Source: Babesia bovis T2Bo (lineage: Eukaryota > Apicomplexa > Aconoidasida > Piroplasmida > Babesiidae). Taken from it: DNA of 64,000 nucleotides. The translations under genes were made by a program, and so were the position numbers. Shown here piece after piece: positions 48,701-59,380 of the stretch. Every line of letters begins with the position of its first letter. The stretch's first letter is position 1. The notes under the pieces were generated by a model. The model saw nothing but the letters and a program-made list of their open reading frames with translations. It made no database searches and was not told the DNA's origin. The DNA lies in the NCBI RefSeq assembly GCF_000165395.2, contig NW_026261571.1, forward strand, positions 1,574,501 to 1,638,500. Direction: 5' to 3'.

Positions 48701-50921
48701 ATCGGATTTACTTAGTAATTCAGGCCACTTGAAGCGCAAGATATGTGCTATTGTAATGCAGTGTGGCAATACAACAGACTTGGCAAGTCGTTTACCACCT
48801 TTGGATTCTCCGTTATGGAATGGGATATCATTGGGCCTGAATGCACTCGTCGACTCACTGTCTAAACTGAAACAGCTTGTTGTTGACCACGTATCCGGCG
48901 CTGAACTAACTGATGTTGATTTCTCCATGTTACTCCATCATCTTGCATTGACAGTGGATGAGAGTGCCGTCAAGGAGTTTATTATGGGCACCAGTTCGGG
49001 TAGTATCCCTACAGCTAAACTTTCTGCTGTGGTTGAAAAGATGCAAATTGGCGATATTGCCAGTCAGGGCTCCGACGGTGAAATGTTCATTGTTAACGTA
49101 TCCGACATGAATGATCCTAATAGCCACATACAGGACCCCTTCCTATCACCAGTGACTTTCGCCAGTTGCAACAGTGTCATTGCAGCATTTTGCTATCTTC
49201 TAGTCACTGACCGTTTACGTTATTTGGAGCACGTCAATTTATGCTTTAAGTTTGTGGCTCCAGTTATTGGCACTGTACTAAACCAAGGCATAGTGGACTA
49301 TAGGCCTCTTCAGTATCTCACATGCCCAAGCCCGGAAATATTCTTTAGTGCGCCTCCATGCTGGAGCATAGAGAATCTAAAGTTTACGCCCGAGAGTATC
49401 GATAACACATCACATGGTATATCCTTGGGTCCTCCACAGTTACCTGTCCATTGGAGTGTTTACTTCAACAATCGGTGTCTAATACGCCGTTCCCTAATAA
49501 ACGAGATGTACAGCAAGGTATTTCTATCGAGTCCAAATGTGAATCGTCAGCGTCCTTATGTAACAATTCGTGTATCTCGTGGTTTATCCAGTACCGGTAC
49601 CGGGTTAATGAGCACCTTGTGGTACCAAAGCTGTTATCAGCTGCTTGGATGTAACCCTGATATATTACGTGCTCGTAATGGTCAACGTCCTTTTATGGTT
49701 GTTTTCCGTGGTGAAGGTGCCACTGACTTCGGTGGTCCATTCCAGGAATTACTAAGCTCAATAGGCAATGAGGTCATGAGTGCGCTGGACACTGGATCCC
49801 ATGATAACGGATGTGTCAAGTGTCCCAATAGCACTGGAGCACACGGCCTATTCCAGGATACAGTCCTACTGAAGAGTGGCGGCAATATCCACCCAATGTT
49901 GAGTAAATTGCTTAATTTACCGGATCTATTCAAGTATAATGGCTATTGTTGTGATACATCGATTTGGTGTTCAAGTGGTTGTTGTACTGGATCCCATGCT
50001 ATGGGCGGTACTTGTGTATGCAACTTAATGTCTAGGACATGCCACCGGGAGTTCCCGATAGAATTCCCGATGTATGAGGCTCTAGGCCGTCTTTTTGCAA
50101 TGTGCGTCTGTATGATGAATCCACTGAATGTATCGCTAAATCCAGTTGTATGGAAGAAATTTCTAGGAGTATCTTTAGGCTTACGAGACATATCAGATTT
50201 TGACAAGATGTCTGTTGACTTTTTACATCGTTTATCTGTATCACCGGATCCCGATTTATACAGTGACCTATGCTTTACCTTTGCTGCTCCTGAGGGAGGT
50301 ACTATAGATCTACTTGAGGGTGGCAGTCGTATTGCCGTTAACCAAGAGAATCTAGACACATTCGTTCGTCTTGCAACCCATTGGTTATTGACCCATGGTG
50401 ATGTAGCATGTACCTATTTGTTACGTGGATTCAATGCAGTATTGCCTGTTGGTCGATTCCGTATGTTACTTGACCATCGCTTACTGGAATTCATGGTTTG
50501 TGGTGACCCTCGTATTGATCTAGAGGTTTTACGTGGTCATACAATATCGAGTTCTATACAACTGAAGCGTGATTTATTCAATGTCTTGGCTAGGTTTGAC
50601 AATCGGATGTTGCAATTATTCCTACGTTTTGTTAGTGGCCGTTCGCGGCTGCCACAGAGTCAAATTGAGTGGAACATGTACGTTGAGTACGACCAGATAA
50701 GGGTAAGTTTAGAGAATGTGTTTCTATGATTACCGCAGGACAATGAGGATTGCGATCAGCGTTTGCCTACGGCGGCTACGTGCAGTTTCCGTTTACTTGT
50801 TCCTCGGTACTCCAGTACCGATATATTATTCCAGCGTCTATCATATGCTGTACAGCATTGTATGGCTATTGACCTTGACGGATATCAGGTAAATGACGAT
50901 ATCAATGACGCTACAATGTAG
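36744..50921 (+). CDS. Giant HECT E3 ubiquitin ligase (about 4713 aa), two exons
   Basis: Exon 1 is 36744-50702 (4653 codons), a 36-nt intron follows (50703-50738), and exon 2 is 50739-50921. The C-terminal HECT domain starts near residue 4270 ('PYVTIRVSRG', then 'FMVVFRGEGATDFGGPFQEL'). Its catalytic cysteine is Cys4668, in exon 2 ('RLPTAATCSFRLLVPRYSS'). Upstream are a concanavalin/LamG-like beta domain at about 440-580, a SPRY-like domain at about 2125-2300, and ankyrin-type repeats at about 3475-3655 ('SPLMAAARHGCTMIISYLI', 'DSYGNTGIMHAL'). The rest looks like long helical solenoid. HECT ligases take ubiquitin on the cysteine and pass it to substrates chosen by the N-terminal domains. Reading exon 1 through its donor gives a stop after 8 codons and no catalytic cysteine. 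A further 33-nt intron (50889-50921) could end the protein GYQLWL instead. Confidence 0.9.
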
Positions 50922-51646
50922 CTTTGGCTTTAAGCTTCCGCTTACTCCGCTGTGCTGGTGTTGCGATAAGATGTGAGCCGTAGATATGGAATGTCCAATC
51001 TTGCCATGTAATGGTGAATACAGTACCTATTTTAAGCACTGTTATGACGCTTGAGTCTGGCTTTACGATGTTGAATGCCTATAACATTGGTAACACTATC
51101 TAGAGTACCTACATTTTGTGTTTCGGTTAGTATGATGCCCTTGACGCCTACGTACGATGGGCACTGGCTTGATTGTATATCTATGATAGCTCCCTGGAGG
51201 TCACACAGTGCCAGTGATCTTGCTATATGTGCTGGTTGTGTATGTTTGCCCAGTACATCGGTAACATACTCCGTCCATAGGTTATGTAGTAAGATTGCAT
51301 GCTCATAAGGTATTGTTTTGGGGTGTTTTAGCAATCCTGCTCGTTTAGCAGCTCGATTGCTAAGCCCACAAAATTTGGAATACGGGTGTCTAACGGTGTA
51401 TTGTATAGGTTGGTAGCCTGCTAGGGAAGTAGGCTCTTCCCTTGCTGCGTAATTAAGGCTAAGTACTCTATTTTCAAGTCTAGATCGCCATGTTGATACG
51501 TTTTCCGATGCCTTCTCGGCTAATTTCTTGATTGTGCCTTGTACGTTATCAAATGGCTCTGCTGGTAGGTACAGCAGCTTCGCCGGATGGTTTGACCCGT
51601 GATCATCGTGTTGCTGCGTGCTACGTTTATTATTTCTATTATTCAT
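50911..51646 (-). CDS. POP4: RNase P/MRP protein subunit RPP29 (POP4), two exons
   Basis: Exon 1 is 51646-51113; after a 34-nt intron, exon 2 runs 51078-50911; 233 residues. RPP29 binds the catalytic RNA of RNase P and RNase MRP, which mature tRNA and rRNA. The conserved UPF0086/Rof-like barrel is at the C-terminus: 'ALCDLQGAIIDIQSSQCPSY', 'VGVKGIILTETQN', then across the junction 'AFNIVKPDSSVITVLKIGTV', 'FTITWQDWTFHIYGSHL', ending in a basic tail. Without splicing the protein would end in a wrong basic tail and lose half the barrel. Its stop codon (50913-50911) lies inside the last 11 bases of the convergent HECT coding region. It starts 74 bp downstream of the DMAP1 stop. Confidence 0.9.
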
Positions 51647-51720
51647 ATTACATTAATAAGCGATGTGTAGTAAATATTGTGTTTAAGGCTACCTCCACTT
51701 GATGTGTACGTACCCCAAGT

Positions 51721-54105
51721 TTACATACTTCTACCTTGGTGTGATCCCATTTGCTGGGATTGTCCGTTACCATGTTGCCCTTGCATTTGGGCTCCCATGT
51801 TAGGATTCGTCATTTGGTTGCCCATATGATCTGGTATGGGTGACTTCATGGTACCTTGCATCTGTGGTTGTCCATTCATAGCCTGCTGGTTAGGCATATG
51901 ACCGTTAGGTCCCATTTGATGCATTGCCATCGGTTGCATTGGCATACCAGGTTGCATCAGTTGTCCATAGGGTGTCTGCTGATACATTTGATTTGGGTAG
52001 TACATTCCCTGCGCAGGCATCCTCATACGCATTTGCTGGTATTGCTGCTGAGGGTACTGCGGATACTGCATCATCCTTTGTTGCATCATACGTTGTTGGT
52101 TAATCATTTGAGGGTTCATGCCATGTTGAGGCATCTGTGGCATTGCAGGCTGCTTGGACATTGGCGATTGCTGGCCCATATGTTGCTGTGCCATTGGTGT
52201 ATAGTGGCTTTGTTGTGGGTAGACATGAGGACTTGAAGTACCACTTGATGGCGGTTTCATAGCATACATGGGTTGAACAACTTGACGTCCTTGTTGAGGT
52301 GCTTGCTGTCCACCTTGGTGGGCAACGGGTCCCTGCATATGACCCTGTTGCTGCGCATTCTGCATTTGACCTTGTGGCGACTGAGGTGGGTGTTGCATTG
52401 GTGGTTGCTGTTGTGGAGATTGCTGGTGAGGTGACTGTTGTTGAGGCATCGTTTGCTGATTGGCCATCATCATTCGCTGACGTGTCATGTGCTGCTGGTA
52501 GTAACTTGCGTTAGCTAGATCATTATCCATTCCACTACCCTCGTTGCCATGTGACTCCTGTGTTGCTTGTACGGGTTCCTCGGTGCTCATCTGTTGTGGA
52601 GCCACGGGCATTTGCTGTGGCATCATAACACCAGGCATCATTGTCCGTGGTGTCTGGAAAACGGTTTCCCCAACTTCACGATATGCCATCTTATCCTTTA
52701 ATTTAGGTGTGATCATATGGTCATTTATCGGACCAACCGTGGTTTTCCAGTAATCCAGTTCCTTCTTTAGGCTGTCTACCTTGTTGACCATGTTGATCAT
52801 TATAGCAGCATCACCACGCACTACACAATAGAGTTCATTGGTTGCGCGGGACGATATAACCGGTGTTGGTACATTTAGTGCAGTTAACATTTCGTCAACC
52901 GCATCGTTGTGCTTCTGGGAAAGCTGTGCCTTGTAGGTGGTAATAATCTCACTAGCGAGCCAAACCTCCTTGGTATTCAAATTATCCATATTTGGTACCA
53001 TTATGATATCCTCGACTATACCAAACTTCTTCTTGAACTTCCTCAGTTCAAGTTTCTTTCTCTCTTCCTTCTTTACCAAGGCCTCGGCGTCCTTAATTGC
53101 CTCTAGAAGACGCTCCTCCTCAGCTTTCTGCTCGTCAGTTACACGGTAACTGCGCTCTAGCATTTCTCTGCGTTCTCTATCATGTTCCATGTTATACGTA
53201 AACTTGAGCAATGGGTGGCGAGACGCTTCATCACGCAATGCTACTATAGCGGGATGTGTTGGATTATTGTTTTTACTCATTTCAGCTTTCATCCTTTCCT
53301 CGAATCCATATTCAATAATACGCCTGGTTACGGAGTAGTACCGTTGTTTTAGCTTCTCTATTGTTATATCCTTACGCCACTTGAAGCGATCGTGTATAGC
53401 CACAAAACGTAGTTCAAACATCTCGCAGAGATCAAACAGCAGATCAGTTTCCTCCTTGGACCACGACGGGTCCATGTCACTAATGTGGTACCGATAGAAG
53501 TCATCGGAGTAGCGATATACTTTAATGGAGGGTGCTATCTTAGCGAATGGATATGAGTCAGACACGTTTAGTTCCTCATCAACTCGCGGTAGCGTACTAG
53601 TGAGATTAGAATCCAGCGTTGCAGCATACTTCTCTCGTAGTTCCAAAGGATCATTGGCCTTTACCTGGCGAGGCTCCACTGCCCGAGTCAATTGCCTCCA
53701 GTGCTTGAGTACTAGTCCATCTGATCTTGCAGGGTTACGAAATGGGCATTGTCGCCATATTTTTGGCGGTCCCTTATCAACTGGCGTGGAAGCACTCGCG
53801 GGGTTGACAACAGAGTTCTAGGGAAAAAGTGAATAGTGAAATATAGCATCAAGTATTTAATACTACTATAGAGTGCATTATTACACTAAATGGAATACAC
53901 TAGAGCACAAAAAATATCCTAACAACTGCAATCCATATGAAAACTTGTGTCAAGTAATCCAGTAAAAAAGAGTCAATATCACAAAAATCAATGACAAGTA
54001 AACATCCCTAGATCAATGGTTACAACATACCTTTATGCTGAGTTTACTAGTTGTCGGTAAAGACGCGAGTTCAACGGAAACAACGGTCGAATCCTTCTTC
54101 ACCAT
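51721..54105 (-). CDS. DMAP1/SWC4/EAF2-type chromatin protein, two exons
   Basis: Exon 1 is 54105-54031 (25 codons); after a 213-nt intron, exon 2 runs 53817-51721; 723 residues. DMAP1/SWC4 is shared by the SWR1 histone-exchange and NuA4 acetyltransferase complexes. The family signature is clear: 'KIWRQCPFRNPARSDGLVLK', 'HW', then 'SYPFAKIAPSIKVYRYSDDF', then the SANT domain at about 144-192 ('DPSWSKEETDLLFDLCEMFE' onward, 'FVAIHDRF', 'EKLKQRYYSV'), and a charged coiled coil ('EEERLLEAIKDAEALVKKEE'). The C-terminal 280 residues are a Gln/Met/Pro/Gly-rich low-complexity tail not present in human DMAP1. The sequence begins at the only suitable ATG, which lies in exon 1. Confidence 0.9.
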
Positions 54106-54539
54106 CCTGTATACATTTCAGGCCGCAGTGCACTTGCAACTGCACACAGTATACACACTGCTGTTTCTATAGCAGTGAAGGACGGTAAACGAACCAAAAT
54201 TGGTGTTTTAGTGCCATTCATCTTCCATATTTTATACGCCATCATGGGGCTACGTTCCAGGAGCAATATTATAACCGTAACACATTTTATTTACTATATT
54301 CAACATACACAATAGGTCTATTATATAACTTATCTATAGGAATATATAGGGGTGTGCAGCTATATGTAGCCCAGGGACGAATTACATCGCATAGACACCG
54401 GTGTAACACTGTCCGGGAACACTTAGCAATCCCTGCACATAATTTCTGTATATACGTAATACATGTGATGCATATCACCTGTGATATGCTGTGAGCATTA
54501 TTACATCAACTTTGAGTGTGGAAGGCTGCTGTATATACC
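54106..54539. promoter_or_regulatory. Divergent intergenic region, DMAP1 / phosphotransferase
   Basis: 434 bp between divergent start codons. Includes 'tatatag'-type AT-rich segments but no element I can assign. Confidence 0.4.
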
Positions 54540-55816
54540 ATGGAAAGCCTTACACGAATGATACCGAAGGCGAATATGCCTAAGCTGAAGGACTATAAGT
54601 TTCAATCGGGCGGTTCAACTAAGCTTGATTGTCTGATCAATGTAATATGGTGGAATCCTATCGCTAGCTTGATTCCGAGAGTAAGTGTGTGTGTAGTCAA
54701 TTCTAACTTGTTATGCAGTTCATATCACCTAATGTGATAACTCTCAGTGGAACGCTATGTCTTATTGCCATGAACTATTGCATTTTGGCATACATTCCTA
54801 ATTTGGAAAGCAGCAAGACACCTGAATGGCTTCCATTGATGATTGCTGGTTGTATTCTTCTGTACATGGTAGGTAGTGCGCTTGTGTCACATAATGTCTA
54901 GACACTGGACGGCATAGATGGCAAGCAGGCTCGTAAACTCGGTATGAGTTCTCCAGTGGGTCAGTTACTTGACCATGGTGTTGATGCTGTGGTATCTGTG
55001 TTTTACCCTTATATGTGTTTTGCCATATACCCAGGTGGTTTCAGTTTAACTGTTATGTTGATGTGCGCTATCTCACCTATTCACGTGCTATGCACTGTAT
55101 GGAGGGAGAGTGAGTTTTCCACGTTCTCTCATGTTAACGGTATTATTGGTGTAACTGAAACCAACCTTGGTATGATAGGCCTTCAGTTGATGGTATACTA
55201 CACAAGACCATATTTGAACATGCCCTTGACTAAGGTGTTTGGCCGTAATGACTACATCCTCTGGCTTTCTAAGTACACTCCTCGCCTTGTAGATTTGGAG
55301 ATGGTTACTATGTATGTCATAGCCGCCATGGCATATTACGAGGGTATTATGGGCGTAATGAGTCTTTTAAGGGACACTCGTCACAAGTTGAGGTATATCG
55401 TTTTCATGTCATCTGCCATTTTACATGCTTCGTCATCATATTACATGGCTTTTATATTGCCATCCAAATTCCGGATAGCAGCATGCCTCTTTGCTTCAAC
55501 TTGTTGCGCTATCATGTGTGTTAACAATATCGTATGCCTTTTAGGTCACAGCAGGCTGCGTGCATTTCACTTTGCATTGCTACCGCATTACATTTTGTTA
55601 CTTCACTACTACGGTGGTATTGTTTTAAGGAGGTATGGTTATCATGTTGCACCGTTGTCTTCCAAGGATATGCACAAGTTGCTTATCATCATTTCGGCTT
55701 ATGGCTTCGCCTGCATTGTCTATATATTCGCGAAGACCATTAAGGAGGTGATGGACTACCTCGGCATTCCACTACTCAGCGTGCCCCGCGGTGCCGCTCA
55801 AAAGAAGTCTAACTGA
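54540..55816 (+). CDS. CDP-alcohol phosphotransferase (ethanolamine/choline phosphotransferase, CEPT), three exons
   Basis: Exons: 54540-54680, 54719-54868, 54902-55816; 401 residues, normal for the family. The enzyme makes phosphatidylethanolamine or phosphatidylcholine from a CDP-alcohol and diacylglycerol, in the ER membrane. The catalytic motif D-G-x2-A-R-x8-G-x3-D-x3-D is complete at residues 103-125 (D103, G104, A107, R108, G117, D121, D125), in text 'DGIDGKQARKLGMSSPVGQL'. Several hydrophobic helices follow. The N-terminal 'LKDYKFQSGGSTKLD' and 'WWNPIASLIPRFISPNVITL' are family hallmarks; the second crosses the first intron. Introns are 38 and 33 nt. Choline versus ethanolamine preference cannot be told from what I see. 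It converges on the PK4 gene with 12 bp between stop codons. Confidence 0.92.
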
Positions 55817-55828
55817 AACTAAGACATA

Positions 55829-58800
55829 CTATAAATTAGTTACCGTGTTTTCACCGCACCACATAGATACCATGTTCTTTAGTCTTTTTTGTATCTCTAT
55901 GGCTGACGGTCTTTTTTCAGGGACCTTGTGGCCCATTTCGCATAGTAGTTCTCGCCACGGAGTCAATTTACCGTCTATGTAGTCAGGCACGGTACCTGCA
56001 TTACGGTAATTCTCCAGTACGGCGAATCGTTCCATAGAGGTCTTGAACCTTGGTGACAGCAACTCGAGTAGTATCAGGGAGGCTGAGTATATATCAGCCT
56101 TTTCAGAGCAGTTAAACCCTCCTTCGGGCGCGGTGTACCCTGGAGTTCCAATTATATGCTCCGGTATAGACGACCCCGGTCTCAGGAGCTCCCTAGGGTG
56201 TATAATACCATCTTGGTACAACTCCAGTGGATCATGCCCCAATGTAATATCCTGTGGCGAGTCGCAAGTGTCACGCGTAGATTGTGATATGAATCCGACA
56301 AGACCAAAATCGCCAATTTTCAAGGCGTTTGTTATCGGGTCGACGAATATATTTTCAGGTTTTAAATCACGGTGTATGAAGTTGTTAGCGTGTATATCAC
56401 GCAGTCCCTTTATTAGCTGCCGGAATAAATCGAATTCAATCGGTATTCCATCTGAGGACATCACTGTTCCCAGTGGTTTATCATCTCGCTCAGGTCTATT
56501 CAGCCATTCGCGCAAAGTGAATCCGCGGCACAGCTCCATGAGAATTAGTAACACTACTGGATATGACTTTTCGTCATCCTTATGGCGTGATGCATGTTCT
56601 ATATTATTTTTCCTGGATATATCACGTAATCCTAGGTTATTTTGCAACATTTGTGGAGTTTGGCTGTATGCAAACACTATACCCTGGCTTGACGGTGTAT
56701 CGGCTGGGCATCCACTTTGATTGTTTTCCTCTTCAAAGGGTATTGCGCAAGCACCGTTTAACATGCTGTCCACACTCGGGCAGTGTGACTGATCCGTCTG
56801 CTCGCCTATAACCGTAAGGCTACGTCGAATTGGGCCTCTTGGTATGTTATATCGGTTAGCGGATAAAACCGAGTTAACACTCTCGTCACTCGATCGGGCT
56901 ACTAATTCCTTTAGCATATCTTGGTAATGATCCATGAATCCATGTAACGTCTTCGTGCGATGGGTATCGATCGAGTTGTTATCAACCAGGTGCTTCACGT
57001 TTGTAGCTGCTGCACTCTGTAGCTCAGCGGTCAACTGAGTCAGCGGGAGGAAATGCGGCTCCTCGCACCACCAGGTGAAATAGCGCACTACATATTTGCT
57101 GGATATTTCACGGTTAGCCGCAATTTCCCTGAAATACCGCTTAGATGTCAACCCTTCAGAAGCCTTCAGTCGTAGCAATACCAACTTCACGGCATAAGTG
57201 GGATTACCCGGCTCAAGCTTATGTTGAGCGCGGTATACCGATCCGAATCCACCTTTACCAAGTAGTTTGATACAGTCAAATGTCCTTAGGAAACGTCCAT
57301 TTTCCAGGAATCCCGCTAGAGGCGTTCCGCTTGGTACAACGGATATATGCTGCAGTTCGTCATCACGGGTAACATCATCTTCATTGTTAGCTGCATCCTG
57401 GATACTCGATTCAGCCACTGTTGCACTGAGCTCCGTAGTATTATTCACTTCCTGCCCTAATGACTGCTCGGTACTCTGGGCGGCCAACGACCGGCGACTA
57501 CTGGGTGATATCAAGTTAAGCAATTGCGCCGCCGGCGTGGAACGCTCGTTAAAGTTGAGTATACCCAGTGGCACATTAAACGTACGGCACACGGTATCAA
57601 CGGAGTACATTGGACTCAAGTGGTCCACGTTGTATATCACTCGTTCAGTGGCCTCAAAAGCACGTCTCTCAATGTCGCCAATGATCATACTGGCGTAATT
57701 AGATATGATATCAGCAAATGGAATTCTATGCCAGGATATGATAAATCTCGACTTCGTATTGATACAGTGTCTCAGGAGCCTTAGACACGTGACTATCACC
57801 GCGAATATGAAAAGAACGATCCAGCATCGCATGACATAGTGCCACTTCATATGGCGCCACCGTAACCGTGCAGCCTGAGATATTGTCAGGGGCTCCAGGC
57901 GTGTATCAGAGGTGTAGTGCAGTGGGTCAACTACCTTGATTTCTATTAGCCGGCCGCTACCTGTATCCGGTCCCAGTCGTGCTCCTACATCCCACATATT
58001 CGGAACGTCAATCACGCCATTGCTAACAGATAGCATGCTGGTACCAAAATAACTTGAACTAGTGAGTCTTATGGGTTCAAAGCCCTTATTCGAGGAATTC
58101 TGGAGGAACGCTGCTGGAGGCGGTATTGCTATACGTTCAACCAACTGAAGCGTGAGTATATCGTCATTCGGTCGGTTTATAACAGCGAAAACAGCCGCGA
58201 TATCAAATGGGAAGTTCATGTACTCGCGATAACTATCACCATCCTCTTCATACTGTATACTTAGTATCTTCCCTTCAACTTGGATAACATCACGTATCCG
58301 TTCAATTATTGGTGGGCTTGTGCTTTCACTATTCACAGCGCCTATTTCACGCCAGTTAAAACTCCACAACTCGTCGTGCGTCTTATCGTCAAATGCACGC
58401 ACTGTCCAATCGGTATATGCTATGTGCAGTTGCTGCAGGTTGCAACCGTCAGGTCCGGGGTCACGTATAGGTCCCACGTCGTTAGTCACCGACACTCCGT
58501 TGGGATGCCGAGCTATGTAACTGCCAGTTTCAAAATCCAGTGCCATTACCGACGAATAGCGTGATCCTTCCAGGTATACTCCATCCAGCAGCGGAGTGCG
58601 GAACGGTGTGAAGTTTACAATATCACGAACGTGGATGTGGAGCAACTGGTGATGCCCACTCTCGTTGACACAATAGACAAATCCGTCATAGCTGGGTACC
58701 AGATGCCGCATGCTGTGACGTCGCGTACTTTCACGCGCGTAGCTTGTGGTATCCGTGCCATTAGCCTGGCAATTGCGCTCGGCTGTATCCGCAGAGCTGT

Positions 58801-59380
58801 CGATGGGAATGCTATTCAAGGCACAAGCGGTTTGCGTAGTTTGTACATTCGGCTTCCTTACGTTTAGTAGGTTATCTGTTAATCGGGTGACCCATAACAC
58901 ATTGCGTGAGAAGTTTGTGTTATAAGCTAGACCCTCGGTATCCAAGATGACCAAGCCGATATGCCCTCCTGTATCTTCATTCCAAGGCCATAGAGAGCGA
59001 TTTGATGTACGTGCTAGACTTACGTTATTCATTGTCACGAACTCACGGTCAGTTGGGCTATAGTCTTCGTCAAGTGACAGTACATCTAATCGCGAATCTA
59101 TGGTAACAACGTTATCTTCTGAATATGCATATACGGGGGAAATGATCCTAGGATATCGCACATCTCCTAGGTAGCCCTTAAGATTAGGTCCTACGTACTG
59201 CAATAGACACAGAATAGTGATGTAGAACCAAAAGTGTCTTGAAACAAGGTTATATCTGCACTTCTTACAAATACGGTATGCTTTGGATTCCAAGCCTGCT
59301 TTAATGCTTTCGAAAGCATGATTCAAGTGATGTCCAGGTCTGGCCGTACTACACTCTTTGGCTGTGTACGGCGAAGTCAT
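55829..59380 (-). CDS. PERK/PK4-type eIF2-alpha kinase, ER membrane
   Basis: A single exon of 1183 residues from ATG 59380. Order: a short cytosolic or signal-anchor start with a hydrophobic helix at about 49-63, a large lumenal region (about 65-512) with PQQ/beta-propeller-like text including 'DTEGLAYNTN' and 'SYDGFVYCVNESGHHQLLHI', a membrane helix at about 513-535, then a cytosolic kinase. Kinase motifs: 'LLGKGGFGSVYRAQ' near 698, 'YAVKLV', 'HRDLKPENIF' near 1000, 'KIGDFGLVG', and 'GTPGYTAPE'. A long insert separates the N-lobe strands from the rest, as is typical of eIF2 kinases. 'LMELCRGFTLREWLNRPERD' follows the eIF2-kinase pattern after the hinge. PERK-type kinases sense ER stress and shut down translation; in Plasmodium PK4 does so in blood stages. 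The family is inferred from layout plus motifs. Confidence 0.88.
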   Translation of the reverse strand: MTSPYTAKECSTARPGHHLNHAFESIKAGLESKAYRICKKCRYNLVSRHFWFYITILCLLQYVGPNLKGYLGDVRYPRIISPVYAYSEDNVVTIDSRLDVLSLDEDYSPTDREFVTMNNVSLARTSNRSLWPWNEDTGGHIGLVILDTEGLAYNTNFSRNVLWVTRLTDNLLNVRKPNVQTTQTACALNSIPIDSSADTAERNCQANGTDTTSYARESTRRHSMRHLVPSYDGFVYCVNESGHHQLLHIHVRDIVNFTPFRTPLLDGVYLEGSRYSSVMALDFETGSYIARHPNGVSVTNDVGPIRDPGPDGCNLQQLHIAYTDWTVRAFDDKTHDELWSFNWREIGAVNSESTSPPIIERIRDVIQVEGKILSIQYEEDGDSYREYMNFPFDIAAVFAVINRPNDDILTLQLVERIAIPPPAAFLQNSSNKGFEPIRLTSSSYFGTSMLSVSNGVIDVPNMWDVGARLGPDTGSGRLIEIKVVDPLHYTSDTRLEPLTISQAARLRWRHMKWHYVMRCWIVLFIFAVIVTCLRLLRHCINTKSRFIISWHRIPFADIISNYASMIIGDIERRAFEATERVIYNVDHLSPMYSVDTVCRTFNVPLGILNFNERSTPAAQLLNLISPSSRRSLAAQSTEQSLGQEVNNTTELSATVAESSIQDAANNEDDVTRDDELQHISVVPSGTPLAGFLENGRFLRTFDCIKLLGKGGFGSVYRAQHKLEPGNPTYAVKLVLLRLKASEGLTSKRYFREIAANREISSKYVVRYFTWWCEEPHFLPLTQLTAELQSAAATNVKHLVDNNSIDTHRTKTLHGFMDHYQDMLKELVARSSDESVNSVLSANRYNIPRGPIRRSLTVIGEQTDQSHCPSVDSMLNGACAIPFEEENNQSGCPADTPSSQGIVFAYSQTPQMLQNNLGLRDISRKNNIEHASRHKDDEKSYPVVLLILMELCRGFTLREWLNRPERDDKPLGTVMSSDGIPIEFDLFRQLIKGLRDIHANNFIHRDLKPENIFVDPITNALKIGDFGLVGFISQSTRDTCDSPQDITLGHDPLELYQDGIIHPRELLRPGSSIPEHIIGTPGYTAPEGGFNCSEKADIYSASLILLELLSPRFKTSMERFAVLENYRNAGTVPDYIDGKLTPWRELLCEMGHKVPEKRPSAIEIQKRLKNMVSMWCGENTVTNL

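Noticed and set aside
36744..50702. The HECT gene as a several-gene fusion or assembly artefact
   Set aside because: One continuous frame of 4653 codons with uniform base and codon use, a conserved C-terminal domain and no internal repeats large enough to suggest misassembly.
51856..52236. 126-codon His/Leu-rich plus-strand frame
   Set aside because: Mirror of the CAG/ATG-rich low-complexity tail of DMAP1.
57267..57698. 143-codon plus-strand frame
   Set aside because: Antisense to the PK4-like kinase gene, no domain seen.
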